Source: Zobellella iuensis (GTDB taxonomy: Bacteria; Pseudomonadota; Gammaproteobacteria; Enterobacterales; Aeromonadaceae). Taken from it: DNA of 64,000 nt. How positions within the stretch are numbered: the stretch's first letter is position 1; each line of letters opens with the position of its first letter. Shown in pieces: positions 32,850 to 40,209 of this stretch. The stretch covers positions 84,862 through 148,861 of the forward strand of contig NZ_JAERTZ010000013.1 in assembly GCF_016746085.1 (NCBI RefSeq). The letters are read 5' to 3'. The notes under the pieces were generated by a model. That model made no database searches. It was not told the DNA's origin and saw nothing but the letters and a program-made list of their open reading frames with translations. Both the position numbers and the translations under genes were made by a program.

Positions 32850-33722
32850 ATGTTTCGCGGTTCTTTAGTTGCCCTGCTTACCCCCTTTGACGGTGACCGT
32901 CTCGACGAGGCGGCCCTGCGCCGTCTGGTCGACTGGCACATCGAGGAGGGTACTCACGGCATTGTGCCGGTGGGCACCACCGGGGAAAGTCCTACCCTGA
33001 GCCATGACGAGCACTGCCGGGTGATTGAGATAGTGGCGGAGCAGGCGGCGGGCCGGGTTCCGGTGATTGCCGGTGCGGGCTCCAACAATCCGGTAGAGGC
33101 GATTGAATACAGCAATTGTGCCCAGCAGGCGGGTGCCGACGCCACCCTGCACGTGGCCGGCTATTACAACAGACCCAATCAGGATGGTTTGTACGCCCAC
33201 TTCAAGATGCTGCACGATGCCACCGAACTGCCGATCATCGTGTATAACATTCCGCCGCGGGCGGTGGTGGACATCAGCCCCCAGACCATGGCGCGCATTG
33301 CCGAGTTGCCGCGCATCGCCGGGGTGAAGGATGCCACCGGCGATCTGGCGCGTCCCTGGGCCGAGCGCCAGTTGATCAAAAAGTCGTTTGCCTGGCTCTC
33401 CGGCGAAGACGGCACCGCCGTATCCTATAACGTGGCCGGCGGCCAAGGCTGTATTTCGGTTACCGCCAACGTGGCGCCCCGGCTCTGCGCCCAGCTGCAG
33501 GAACTGACCCTGGCCGGCAAGTGGGAAGAAGCCCGGGCCCTGCAGGATCGGCTGCTGCCGCTGCACCAGGCGATGTTTGCCGAGCCCAACCCGGCCTGTC
33601 CCAAATACGGACTGTCACTGCTGGGATTGGCCAGCGAGGACTGCCGCATCCCGGTGGTACCGCTGCAGGACAGCACCAAGGCGCGCATCCGCCGGGTGAT
33701 GGAAGAACTGGAATTGATTTAA
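32850..33722 (+). CDS. dapA: 4-hydroxy-tetrahydrodipicolinate synthase
   Basis: Condenses pyruvate with aspartate semialdehyde, the first step specific to diaminopimelate and lysine synthesis. The Schiff-base lysine is in AGVKDATGDL, the active-site tyrosine in GYYNRP, and VGTTGESPTLSHDEH is the family signature. At 290 residues the length is normal. AGGAGAAGGAG precedes ATG 32850. Several segments (EEGTHGIVPVGTTGE, EQAAGRVPVIAGAGSNN, the C-terminal CPKYGLSLLGL) look more like alphaproteobacterial DapA than E. coli DapA, so this may be a transferred or second copy. Expression is probably set by the leader attenuator. Confidence 0.94.
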   Translation: MFRGSLVALLTPFDGDRLDEAALRRLVDWHIEEGTHGIVPVGTTGESPTLSHDEHCRVIEIVAEQAAGRVPVIAGAGSNNPVEAIEYSNCAQQAGADATLHVAGYYNRPNQDGLYAHFKMLHDATELPIIVYNIPPRAVVDISPQTMARIAELPRIAGVKDATGDLARPWAERQLIKKSFAWLSGEDGTAVSYNVAGGQGCISVTANVAPRLCAQLQELTLAGKWEEARALQDRLLPLHQAMFAEPNPACPKYGLSLLGLASEDCRIPVVPLQDSTKARIRRVMEELELI

Positions 33723-33727
33723 CCCCC

Positions 33728-33755
33728 ATGGCCGCGCAAGCGGCCATCTTATTTT
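33728..33755 (+). terminator. terminator-like hairpin after dapA
   Basis: ATGGCCGC (33728-33735) pairs with GCGGCCAT (33740-33747) around GCAA, followed by CTTATTTT. It lies between dapA and the phosphatase gene. Confidence 0.7.
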
Positions 33756-33764
33756 GGTAGGCAC

Positions 33765-34346
33765 ATGAATCCGGAACAATTTGACGGTTTACTCTTCGAT
33801 CTCGACGGTACCCTGGTCGATACCATGCCCCTGCACCTGGCGTCCTGGGAGCTGGCGGCACGGGAATTCGGTTTCGGCTACGATGCCGACTGGCTGTATG
33901 ATTTGGGTGGTGTTCCCAGTCGCAAGATCGTCGATATCATCAATAGCGAGCAGGGGCTCAGCCTGGATGGCGAGCGGGTGGTGCAACTCAAGAACGGCCA
34001 TTACCAGCGTTTGCTGCCGCAAGCCCGCCCTTTCCCTGCCATGCTGGCGTTGCTGGAGCGATATGCCGACCGGCCACTGGCCATCGGCACCGGTTCGTCC
34101 CGGATCAATGCGGAGCAAGTGCTGCGCAATACCGGGTTGCAGGCGTATTTTCCCGTGGTGATTACCGCCGATGACGTGAGCTCGCACAAGCCGAATCCGG
34201 ACACCTATCTGCTGGCGGCACAAGGCCTGGGGCTCAGGCCCGAACGTTGTCTGGTGTTCGAGGACACCCCCATCGGGCGGCAGGCGGCCCTGGCGGCGGG
34301 GATGGGCTGTGTGATGGTGGTGGCGGGCCAGCCCGTGTGGAGCTGA
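33765..34346 (+). CDS. HAD-family sugar phosphatase, YqaB-like
   Basis: A 193-residue haloacid-dehalogenase hydrolase of the beta-phosphoglucomutase-like group. Motif I is FDLDGTLVDTMPLHLASW, motif II IGTGSS, motif III HKPNPDTYL and motif IV VFEDTPIGRQAAL, all intact. Length and wording fit YqaB (fructose-1-phosphate/6-phosphogluconate phosphatase in E. coli), but the substrate cannot be fixed from the sequence. It starts 42 bases after dapA with a hairpin between and is convergent with the Hfq-like gene. Confidence 0.83.
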   Translation: MNPEQFDGLLFDLDGTLVDTMPLHLASWELAAREFGFGYDADWLYDLGGVPSRKIVDIINSEQGLSLDGERVVQLKNGHYQRLLPQARPFPAMLALLERYADRPLAIGTGSSRINAEQVLRNTGLQAYFPVVITADDVSSHKPNPDTYLLAAQGLGLRPERCLVFEDTPIGRQAALAAGMGCVMVVAGQPVWS

Positions 34347-34370
34347 CCCGTTCGGCAATCGCGGGGGCGA

Positions 34371-34769
34371 TCAGCGCTGCTCGCCCTGGTCGTCATCCTG
34401 GGAGTGGTCGTGCTGTTCGTCCCGGTGATTGTGATGCTCATCACGATGACCGTGGTGATCGTGGTGGCTCTCGTAACGCGGACGGCGAGGCTTGTTGATG
34501 ATGACCCCGGTGCGCGGCGGCCGGCGGGTGGCGGGAGAAATGGTGGAAATCTTGGCTTTATAGATTAGCTGTTGCTGGCCGCGGGGGTCAGACAACAAAA
34601 TGCTGTATTGGTCAAAGGCACTGATCATCCCTTCCAGCTTGATGCCATTGGTGAGGAAGATGGCGCAATGAGTTTGATTCTTGCGCAGCCAGTTCAGTGC
34701 CGCATCCTGTCCGTTACCCAATGAGAAGGCTTGCTGCAGCGATTGGGGGTTAGATGATTGGGCAGTCAT
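34371..34769 (-). CDS. Hfq-like RNA-binding protein with His/Asp-rich tail
   Basis: A 132-residue Sm-fold protein. Residues 21-80 align with Hfq: QDAALNWLRK (QD conserved, positions 8-9 of E. coli Hfq), Sm1 TNGIKLEGMISAFDQY and Sm2 IYKAKIST. Differences from canonical Hfq include YKA in place of YKH, F42 to Tyr, Q33 to Glu and Y25 to Phe, and the rim RRER replaced by RKNQ. There is a 13-residue N-terminal extension. The tail (about residues 99-132) is extremely rich in His, Asp and Glu, with ten His. ATG 34769 is preferred, with AGGA upstream. Probably an Hfq paralogue; RNA-binding specificity is unknown. Divergent from an efflux gene. Confidence 0.78.
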   Translation of the reverse strand: MTAQSSNPQSLQQAFSLGNGQDAALNWLRKNQTHCAIFLTNGIKLEGMISAFDQYSILLSDPRGQQQLIYKAKISTISPATRRPPRTGVIINKPRRPRYESHHDHHGHRDEHHNHRDEQHDHSQDDDQGEQR

Positions 34770-34871
34770 GTAGGCAGTCCTGTTTGTTATTTTGCAACCT
34801 TGATTGTGCTTAATGAATGCCTGACTTGTCAAAGTAAAGCTCAAATTAATCCGTCCACCTGAGGAGCATGC

Positions 34872-36044
34872 TTGGCACAGCCGATATCCACGGCCGGCAC
34901 TATTATCCTGGCCTGCCTTATCGTCAGCATGGGACAACTGAGTGTTGGCTTGTTGTTTCCGGTGCTGCCGGCGATCAGCCTGGCCCTGGCGGAAGACCCG
35001 GATCGGGTCCAGTTACTGATTTCCGTCTATCTGCTGGCGTTCGGCCCGGTGCAACTGCTGTATGGCCCCCTGAGCGATGCCCGGGGCCGGCGCCCGGTGC
35101 TGCTGGCCGGCCTGACGCTGGCGCTGCTGGGCGTCGTTTTGTGTCTGCTGCCGGGGGTGTCCTTCGAATGGCTGTTGCTGGGGCGCTTGCTGCAGGGGCT
35201 GGGTGCCGGCTGCGGTGCCGTGGTCTCTCGGGCCATGCTGCGCGACAGCTTCGAAGGCCCGGCCTTGCGCAATGCTCTTTCCTATATCGCCATGGCCGCC
35301 GCCTTGACTCCCATCATTGCCCCGGCGCTGGGGGGGGTTATCGGCCATCACCTGGGCTGGTACAGCGTCTTTGTCGCCATGCTGCTCTATCTGGTCCTGC
35401 TGTGGCTGCTGCTGCTGGCCGGGTTCCGGGAAACCCATAACGGCCAGCGGCGACCCATGAGTCTGGCGGGAATCGTCGCCAACTATCGCCGGCTGTTGGG
35501 ACAGCGCCATTTCCTCGGCCATGGCGGCATGCTGTGGGGGCAGTTTTCGCTGATGATGGTCTCGGTGTCGGTGATGCCCTACGTGATGCAGCAGCAAATC
35601 GGCATGAGTGCGGCGGAGTATGGCAGCTGGGCGCTGATTCCGGCCCTGGGTCTGCTGCTGGGCGGCATCATCAACAACCGGATCCAGCATCGGGTGCCGG
35701 CCGAGCAGATCCTGCGGTTGAGCCCTTTTATTCAACTGGTGGCCGGGTTATGGGTGCTGCTGGCGCCGTTGCAGCCGGGCTGGCTGATCGCCGGCATCTT
35801 TATCCAGGCCCTGGGCAACGGCATGGCTTTTCCCAATGCCATGAGTCGGCTACTGGAGCCCTACCGGGATCTGGCCGGCGCCGCCGCCGCCTTGTCCGGT
35901 GCCCTGCAAATGCTCAGTGCCGGCCTGCTGAGCGCCGGCCTGGTGTATTACGGGGTAGCTACCGCCTTCAGCCTGGGTCTGTGCATACTGCTGGGTGCCA
36001 TGATGCTCAAGCTGTTGTCCAGGTGTGCCGTCGGGCGCTTTTAG
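34872..36044 (+). CDS. MFS drug-resistance transporter, Bcr/CflA type
   Basis: A 12-helix major-facilitator efflux pump of 390 residues. The loop 2-3 motif GPLSDARGRRPVLLAG and the motif C-like GLGAGCGAVVSRAMLRD are present. The start is TTG 34872, with GAGGAG 5 bases upstream; the nearby ATG 34868 is in another frame. It is divergent from the Hfq-like gene. It converges on a second MFS gene so closely that the two stop codons overlap in the tetramer TTAG (36041-36044). Substrate unknown. Confidence 0.86.
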   Translation: MAQPISTAGTIILACLIVSMGQLSVGLLFPVLPAISLALAEDPDRVQLLISVYLLAFGPVQLLYGPLSDARGRRPVLLAGLTLALLGVVLCLLPGVSFEWLLLGRLLQGLGAGCGAVVSRAMLRDSFEGPALRNALSYIAMAAALTPIIAPALGGVIGHHLGWYSVFVAMLLYLVLLWLLLLAGFRETHNGQRRPMSLAGIVANYRRLLGQRHFLGHGGMLWGQFSLMMVSVSVMPYVMQQQIGMSAAEYGSWALIPALGLLLGGIINNRIQHRVPAEQILRLSPFIQLVAGLWVLLAPLQPGWLIAGIFIQALGNGMAFPNAMSRLLEPYRDLAGAAAALSGALQMLSAGLLSAGLVYYGVATAFSLGLCILLGAMMLKLLSRCAVGRF

Positions 36045-37237
36045 GCATCCGCGTCCGCCAGCACCCTCTGCTCCCGGGGCAGGCGGGTCAGCGCCAGCAG
36101 CGCCAGCAGTGCCAGTGCCACTATGGTGAGCGCGCAGGCTTCACCCGCAGGGAGAGGCAATTGCGAGGCCAGATAGGCGGCGGCAGCGGCGCCCGCCATC
36201 TGCAGGCAGCCGAGCAGGGCCGCGGCGCGGCCGGCCCGGTCTGCGAAGGGCGCCATGGCGGAAGCGGCAGCGGCACCCAATACCAGCGAAAAGCCGACCG
36301 AACACAGCGCCACCGGCAGCATAAAGGCCCAGAGCCCGGGCGCGGACTGCATCCATAGCATCATGCCAGTGCCGCCAGCGAGCAGGCAGAAGGCGCCGCC
36401 GCTGACCACCCGATGCCGGCCCAGGTGCCGGCTCAACCGGGGAGCGGAAAAACTGGCAGCCATCACTACCAGCGCGTTGGCGCTGAAGGCCAGGGCAAAC
36501 TGCGCCTCATTCAACCCCACTTGCTCCATCAGGATCATCGGGGCAAAGGTCACGTAGGTGAGGATGCCGCCCATGGCGGCGATGCAGGTCATCACGTAGA
36601 CGCGGAAGGCGCCATGTTGCCACACCGCCAGGTACGCCCGGGGAGAAAGCAGGGGCTGGTGGCGGGTCTGGGCCGGGCGGGTTTCCGGCAGACGGATCAT
36701 GACCAGCACCAGGGCCAGGGCGGCAAACAGGGCCAGGAACAAGAAATTCGCCTGCCAGCCGAAGCGCAGGGTCAACCAGGCTCCCAATACCGGTGCCAGC
36801 GCCGGGGCCAGGCAGAGGGCGCCGTTGAGGTAAGAGTAGGCGCGGGCACTGTCGGCTGCATTGAGCCTGTCGCGCACCACCGCAAAGGCTACCACCGAGG
36901 TGCCGCAGGCGCCCAACCCCTGGATCAGCCGGCCCAACAACAGCAGCGGCAGGTTGTGGGCCAGCGAGGCTACCAGGGCTCCGACAAAAAACAGGCCGAT
37001 GGCACAAAGGGCGACCGGGCGGCGGCCCCTGTTATCCACCAGGGGGCCGAACAGCAGTTGCCCCAGCCCCACCGCCAGCATAAATACCGACAGGCTGAGC
37101 TGGATATCGGCGGCGCTGACCGAGAGCGAGCGGGCCATCTGCGGCATTGCCGGCAGGTAGATATCGATACCCATGGGGCCGAACAGGATCAGGGGAAGCA
37201 GCAGCAGAACCAGGCTGACAACGGGGCTTTTAGCCAT
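36041..37237 (-). CDS. MFS drug-resistance transporter, Bcr/CflA type
   Basis: A second drug/H+ antiporter-1 type pump, 398 residues and 12 helices. The motifs FGPMGIDIYLPAMPQMA, FGPLVDNRGRRPVAL and LIQGLGACGTSVVAFAVVRD are typical of Bcr/CflA proteins. ATG 37237 with AAGGA upstream was chosen; the frame is open another 29 codons without signal. It is tail-to-tail with the first pump. The two are only distantly similar, so this is not a recent tandem duplication. Confidence 0.87.
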   Translation of the reverse strand: MAKSPVVSLVLLLLPLILFGPMGIDIYLPAMPQMARSLSVSAADIQLSLSVFMLAVGLGQLLFGPLVDNRGRRPVALCAIGLFFVGALVASLAHNLPLLLLGRLIQGLGACGTSVVAFAVVRDRLNAADSARAYSYLNGALCLAPALAPVLGAWLTLRFGWQANFLFLALFAALALVLVMIRLPETRPAQTRHQPLLSPRAYLAVWQHGAFRVYVMTCIAAMGGILTYVTFAPMILMEQVGLNEAQFALAFSANALVVMAASFSAPRLSRHLGRHRVVSGGAFCLLAGGTGMMLWMQSAPGLWAFMLPVALCSVGFSLVLGAAAASAMAPFADRAGRAAALLGCLQMAGAAAAAYLASQLPLPAGEACALTIVALALLALLALTRLPREQRVLADADA

Positions 37238-37310
37238 TTGAATTGTCCTTTTGCAGAAAAAAGGAGCAATTATAACCGAGTGGTCAACAAAGTGCAGGGA
37301 TGGCAGGCAA

Positions 37311-37340
37311 TAAAAAAGCCGCACCCTAAGGCACGGCTTC
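37311..37340 (-). terminator. intrinsic terminator after the cold-shock gene
   Basis: On the minus strand AAGCCGTGCC and GGTGCGGCTT form a 10-bp stem (two G-U pairs) with a TTAG loop, followed by TTTTATT. Confidence 0.85.
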
Positions 37341-37363
37341 GGAATTCTTGGTGAGGTAGTCTC

Positions 37364-37573
37364 TTACAGAGGAACTACGTTCTCAGCCTGAGGACCTTTC
37401 TGGCCTTGAGCTACAGTGAACTGTACGGCTTGGCCTTCAGCCAGAGTTTTGAAACCCTGGGTTTGGATGGCGCTGAAGTGAACGAACACGTCAGGACCTT
37501 GTTCTTGCTCGATGAAACCGAATCCTTTGGACTCATTGAAGAACTTTACTTTACCTTTAACGATATTAGACAT
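37364..37573 (-). CDS. cold-shock protein (CspA family)
   Basis: A 69-residue single cold-shock domain with RNP1 KGFGFI and RNP2 VFVHFSAI; it binds single-stranded RNA/DNA as a chaperone. ATG 37573 ([14 protein letters not shown]) is the family start. The 3' end lies before a strong terminator. Upstream, a -10-like TATATT on the minus strand (37687-37682) would give an untranslated leader of about 100 bases, AT-rich compared with the surroundings, as is usual for thermoregulated csp mRNAs. Which paralogue this is cannot be told. Confidence 0.95.
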   Translation of the reverse strand: MSNIVKGKVKFFNESKGFGFIEQEQGPDVFVHFSAIQTQGFKTLAEGQAVQFTVAQGQKGPQAENVVPL

Positions 37574-37884
37574 ACCTAAATCCTGTAACAAACTTACATA
37601 AATAACTAGCTGTGAAAAATACCGGTTTAACTTATGAAATACAGGACGAGGTACTACTAGGAACTTCGTAACAAGAACATAAATATAGCCGTATTCTTCG
37701 AGCTGCGGTCACTCTAACCCGTTACCCGGTGGGGGTCAACAGGTATTTTTGTGGGCCGCGGTGGTTTCATCGAACTGTCACAAGGGGACCGCTGCCGCGG
37801 TTTTGCCGTGGATCAAGGGTGTTCATCGGGCCGGTGGACGTAATAGTATAAGCGCGCTTTTTGAAACCCGAGAAAGGATGGAAT

Positions 37885-38193
37885 ATGTCCGCGTTATATT
37901 GTGTTGCCCGCTTCAAAGCCAAACCCGGCAAGGCCCTTGAGCTGCAGCAGGCGTTGAAAAGCCTGGTTGCCGATACCCATAGAGAAGAGGGCTGCCTGCT
38001 GTATCAACTGACCGAAGAAGTAGCTTATCCGGGGGCCAACGGCGAGCCTTGGGATTGCGTCTTCGTCGAGCAGTGGGCTAGCCGGGAGGTCTTCGACGCC
38101 CATTGTGCCCAGCCTTATATCAAGGATTACTTCGAGCAGGTGGCCCCGACCCTGGTGGCCGAGGCGGACGTCAGGCTGTACCGGCCGGTCTGA
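37885..38193 (+). CDS. antibiotic biosynthesis monooxygenase (ABM) domain protein
   Basis: A 102-residue dimeric ferredoxin-like (ABM/YgiN-type) protein. It begins SALYCVARFKAKPGKALELQQALKSL, continues REEGCLLYQL, and ends with the FVEQWASREVFDAHCAQPYIKDYF segment typical of the family. Members include quinol monooxygenases, and many have no known substrate. ATG 37885 has AAGGA 6 bases upstream. It is convergent with the next gene, with 1 base between stop codons. Confidence 0.85.
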   Translation: MSALYCVARFKAKPGKALELQQALKSLVADTHREEGCLLYQLTEEVAYPGANGEPWDCVFVEQWASREVFDAHCAQPYIKDYFEQVAPTLVAEADVRLYRPV

Positions 38194-38194
38194 T

Positions 38195-39169
38195 TCAGCG
38201 CTGGCGGATGAGATCACCCCTGAACATTACTTCCAGCCGCAGCGTGATACCGAACTGCGGGTCATAATCCTGTTCGCGGGGAAAATGCAGTTCAGGGATC
38301 AGGTCCACAAAGAGTATTTCCCGGTGCAGGTTGCGCCGGTAGTGCGTGAGCAGGTAATAGTCGTGCAGCCGTGGGTCCGAGGCGCTTCGCCCTATGACCA
38401 CGGCTGCGTAGCGCATCACGCTGCGTTTGCCCAGGATTTGGTTGAGCTCGATCGCCTCGGAATACTCCAGGGTATCGACCTCTTCCTGCCATTGCACATT
38501 GGTGATAAAGCGCAGGTGATGGTTCGCATCCAGCGGCCGGCCTATATCCCATTTGCTGCGCACCGAATAGCCTTCTTCATTGAACCAGGACGCGCGATTG
38601 TAGGATTCCAGCTGCCAGGGGCCATCCAGTTGCCACAGCCGTTCGCCGGTAAAACGCACATAGGGGTCAAGCGGCCATCGGAACTTGATTCCGGCACCGG
38701 CCCGAAAGTCCCATTGCTCGGTTTTATCCCGGCTGCTGAGCCGGTTCAGGCCGATCACCGAACTGCCGGTACCACGCTGGTCGGTCCTTAGCCGATGGGA
38801 GCCTTGCTCGGCCAGGGTGCCCTGCGACTCTTCGGGATCGCTTTCGATGATCAACCTTAATCTGTCTTTGGTGGTGGGCAGGTCGAGTCGGAAACGCACT
38901 GCGGTTTCGGTCGTGAAATGGTCGCTTTCATTCCATTCCAGCTCCTGGCTCAGGCGCAGGTAAGAGCCGTTTTCCGCATGAAGACTGTCGTCGGTGCCGA
39001 AAAAACCGTCGATATTACGGGAGCTGTTGCTCACCCAGTCGGACACGGCATCGTGCATGGGGGTGATCTTCTCCACGGCCCAAGGTGGTAAATCCGTATC
39101 ATCATCTACCTCGGCTCCCGGCGCGGGGAGGGCGGTGGCCAGCAATACCGCCAAGCATATTTTTTTCAT
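38195..39169 (-). CDS. putative outer-membrane or periplasmic protein, unknown family
   Basis: A 324-residue protein with a Sec signal peptide (MKKICLAVLLATALPAPGA, cleavage after GA). The mature part has an acidic N-terminal stretch and then alternating amphipathic strands with many Arg/Trp/Tyr residues (YLRLSQELEW, RFTGERLWQL, HLRFITNVQWQEE), and ends in LRLEVMFRGDLIRQR. The pattern suggests a beta-barrel, but the last residue is not aromatic. No family was recognised. It stands alone and is convergent with the ABM gene. Confidence 0.7.
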   Translation of the reverse strand: MKKICLAVLLATALPAPGAEVDDDTDLPPWAVEKITPMHDAVSDWVSNSSRNIDGFFGTDDSLHAENGSYLRLSQELEWNESDHFTTETAVRFRLDLPTTKDRLRLIIESDPEESQGTLAEQGSHRLRTDQRGTGSSVIGLNRLSSRDKTEQWDFRAGAGIKFRWPLDPYVRFTGERLWQLDGPWQLESYNRASWFNEEGYSVRSKWDIGRPLDANHHLRFITNVQWQEEVDTLEYSEAIELNQILGKRSVMRYAAVVIGRSASDPRLHDYYLLTHYRRNLHREILFVDLIPELHFPREQDYDPQFGITLRLEVMFRGDLIRQR

Positions 39170-39351
39170 GGCATCATTCCCTTGCCTGTTCCGTTAAGGC
39201 TATGTTACCGGCGGCAGAATGCCATTTCCAAGCCCCAATAATAATATCTGTCCGGCGGCTTTTCAGCCGTCGGCAGGCGGCTGCAGTTGGGCGGGCCGCC
39301 GCTGGGTGCTATAGAGTCGGCGAGTGATTGCCGAAGGGGAAGGCGTCGGAC

Positions 39352-39378
39352 ACAAAAAAACCAGCGCTATGGCTGGTT
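39352..39378 (-). terminator. intrinsic terminator of the tRNA-Phe/Thr cluster
   Basis: On the minus strand AACCAGC and GCTGGTT (39378-39372 / 39365-39359) form a 7-bp stem followed by a T run. Confidence 0.88.
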
Positions 39379-39382
39379 GGGA

Positions 39383-39458
<76 letters not shown>

Positions 39459-39468
39459 ATTTGATATA

Positions 39469-39517
39469 TGGTGCCCAGAGGCGGAATCAACCGCGGCCGG
39501 CTAGGTACCGACACGGG
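39469..39517 (-). pseudogene. degenerate tRNA-Phe remnant
   Basis: Bases 39469-39488 match exactly the 3' end of the intact tRNA-Phe copies (CCA, acceptor strand, most of the T arm). After unrelated GC-rich sequence, ACCGACACGGG (39507-39517) matches their variable/anticodon-stem region. The 5' half is absent, so it cannot fold as a tRNA. It looks like a fourth copy that decayed between Phe and Thr. Confidence 0.7.
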
Positions 39518-39549
39518 CGAATGTAGCACGCTACAACAGCCCCTCAAAA

Positions 39550-39625
39550 TGGTGCCCAGAGGCGGAATCGAACCACCGACACGGGGATTTTCAATCCCCT
39601 GCTCTACCGACTGAGCTATCTGGGC
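39550..39625 (-). tRNA. tRNA-Phe (anticodon GAA), copy 3
   Basis: A 76-base tRNA on the minus strand; acceptor GCCCAGA, anticodon loop TTGAAAA, encoded CCA. Identical to the other two copies. Confidence 0.97.
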
Positions 39626-39655
39626 GTTTGGGTCTTCTACAAGAGCACCGAAAAA

Positions 39656-39731
39656 TGGTGCCCAGAGGCGGAATCGAACCACCGACACGGGGATTTTCAA
39701 TCCCCTGCTCTACCGACTGAGCTATCTGGGC
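39656..39731 (-). tRNA. tRNA-Phe (anticodon GAA), copy 2
   Basis: Identical 76-base copy. The spacers on both sides share GTTTGGG...ACAAGAGCACCGAAAA, so tRNA plus spacer forms a repeated unit of about 107 bases. Confidence 0.97.
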
Positions 39732-39763
39732 GTTTGGGCTTTTTTTACAAGAGCACCGAAAAA

Positions 39764-39839
39764 TGGTGCCCAGAGGCGGAATCGAACCACCGACACGGGG
39801 ATTTTCAATCCCCTGCTCTACCGACTGAGCTATCTGGGC
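39764..39839 (-). tRNA. tRNA-Phe (anticodon GAA), copy 1 (promoter-proximal)
   Basis: Identical 76-base copy with encoded CCA, next to the cluster promoter. Confidence 0.97.
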
Positions 39840-39850
39840 AACGGGGCGCC

Positions 39851-39879
39851 ATTAAATAAGATTGACCAAGGCAAGTCAA
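39851..39879 (-). promoter_or_regulatory. promoter of the tRNA-Phe/Thr cluster
   Basis: On the minus strand -35 TTGACT (39879-39874), 17-base spacer, -10 TTTAAT (39856-39851), then a GC-rich discriminator GGCGCCCCG typical of stringently controlled stable-RNA promoters. Confidence 0.75.
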
Positions 39880-39933
39880 CCGCTTTTTGGAAGGCTCAAG
39901 CGTGTTCGCTCAAGCCTTGAGCAAAGCGGCGAT

Positions 39934-40209
39934 TTACTCCGCGGAAGGGGGGGTGTAGCCCTCGATCTGGACGTCGGCGCCTTCAAACAGGTAGGCGATC
40001 ATCTCCTGTTCGAGCAACTGGCGATGCTCGGTGTTCATCATGTTCAACTTCTTCTCGTTGAGCAGCATGGTCTGCTTTTTCTGCCAGTCGGCCCAGGCTT
40101 CCTTGGAAATATTGTCATAGATACGCTTGCCGAGTTCGCCCGGATAAAGTTGAAAATCCAGGCCTTCGGCTTCTTTCTGTAAACGCTGGCAAAAAATAGT
40201 GCGGCTCAT
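39934..40209 (-). CDS. yggX: probable Fe(2+)-trafficking protein YggX
   Basis: A 91-residue cytoplasmic protein linked to iron-sulfur cluster protection and oxidative-stress resistance in enterobacteria. [24 protein letters not shown] with the conserved Cys7, [28 protein letters not shown] and the acidic end match YggX closely. Its ATG overlaps the mutY stop codon (TGATG), so translation is coupled to MutY, itself an iron-sulfur protein. A minus-strand hairpin follows (39891-39918) but lacks a T tract. Confidence 0.94.
   Translation of the reverse strand: MSRTIFCQRLQKEAEGLDFQLYPGELGKRIYDNISKEAWADWQKKQTMLLNEKKLNMMNTEHRQLLEQEMIAYLFEGADVQIEGYTPPSAE

Noticed and set aside
39891..39918. Terminator after yggX
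   Set aside because: An 11-bp minus-strand stem with G-U pairs exists but is followed by CCAAAAAG, not a T tract.
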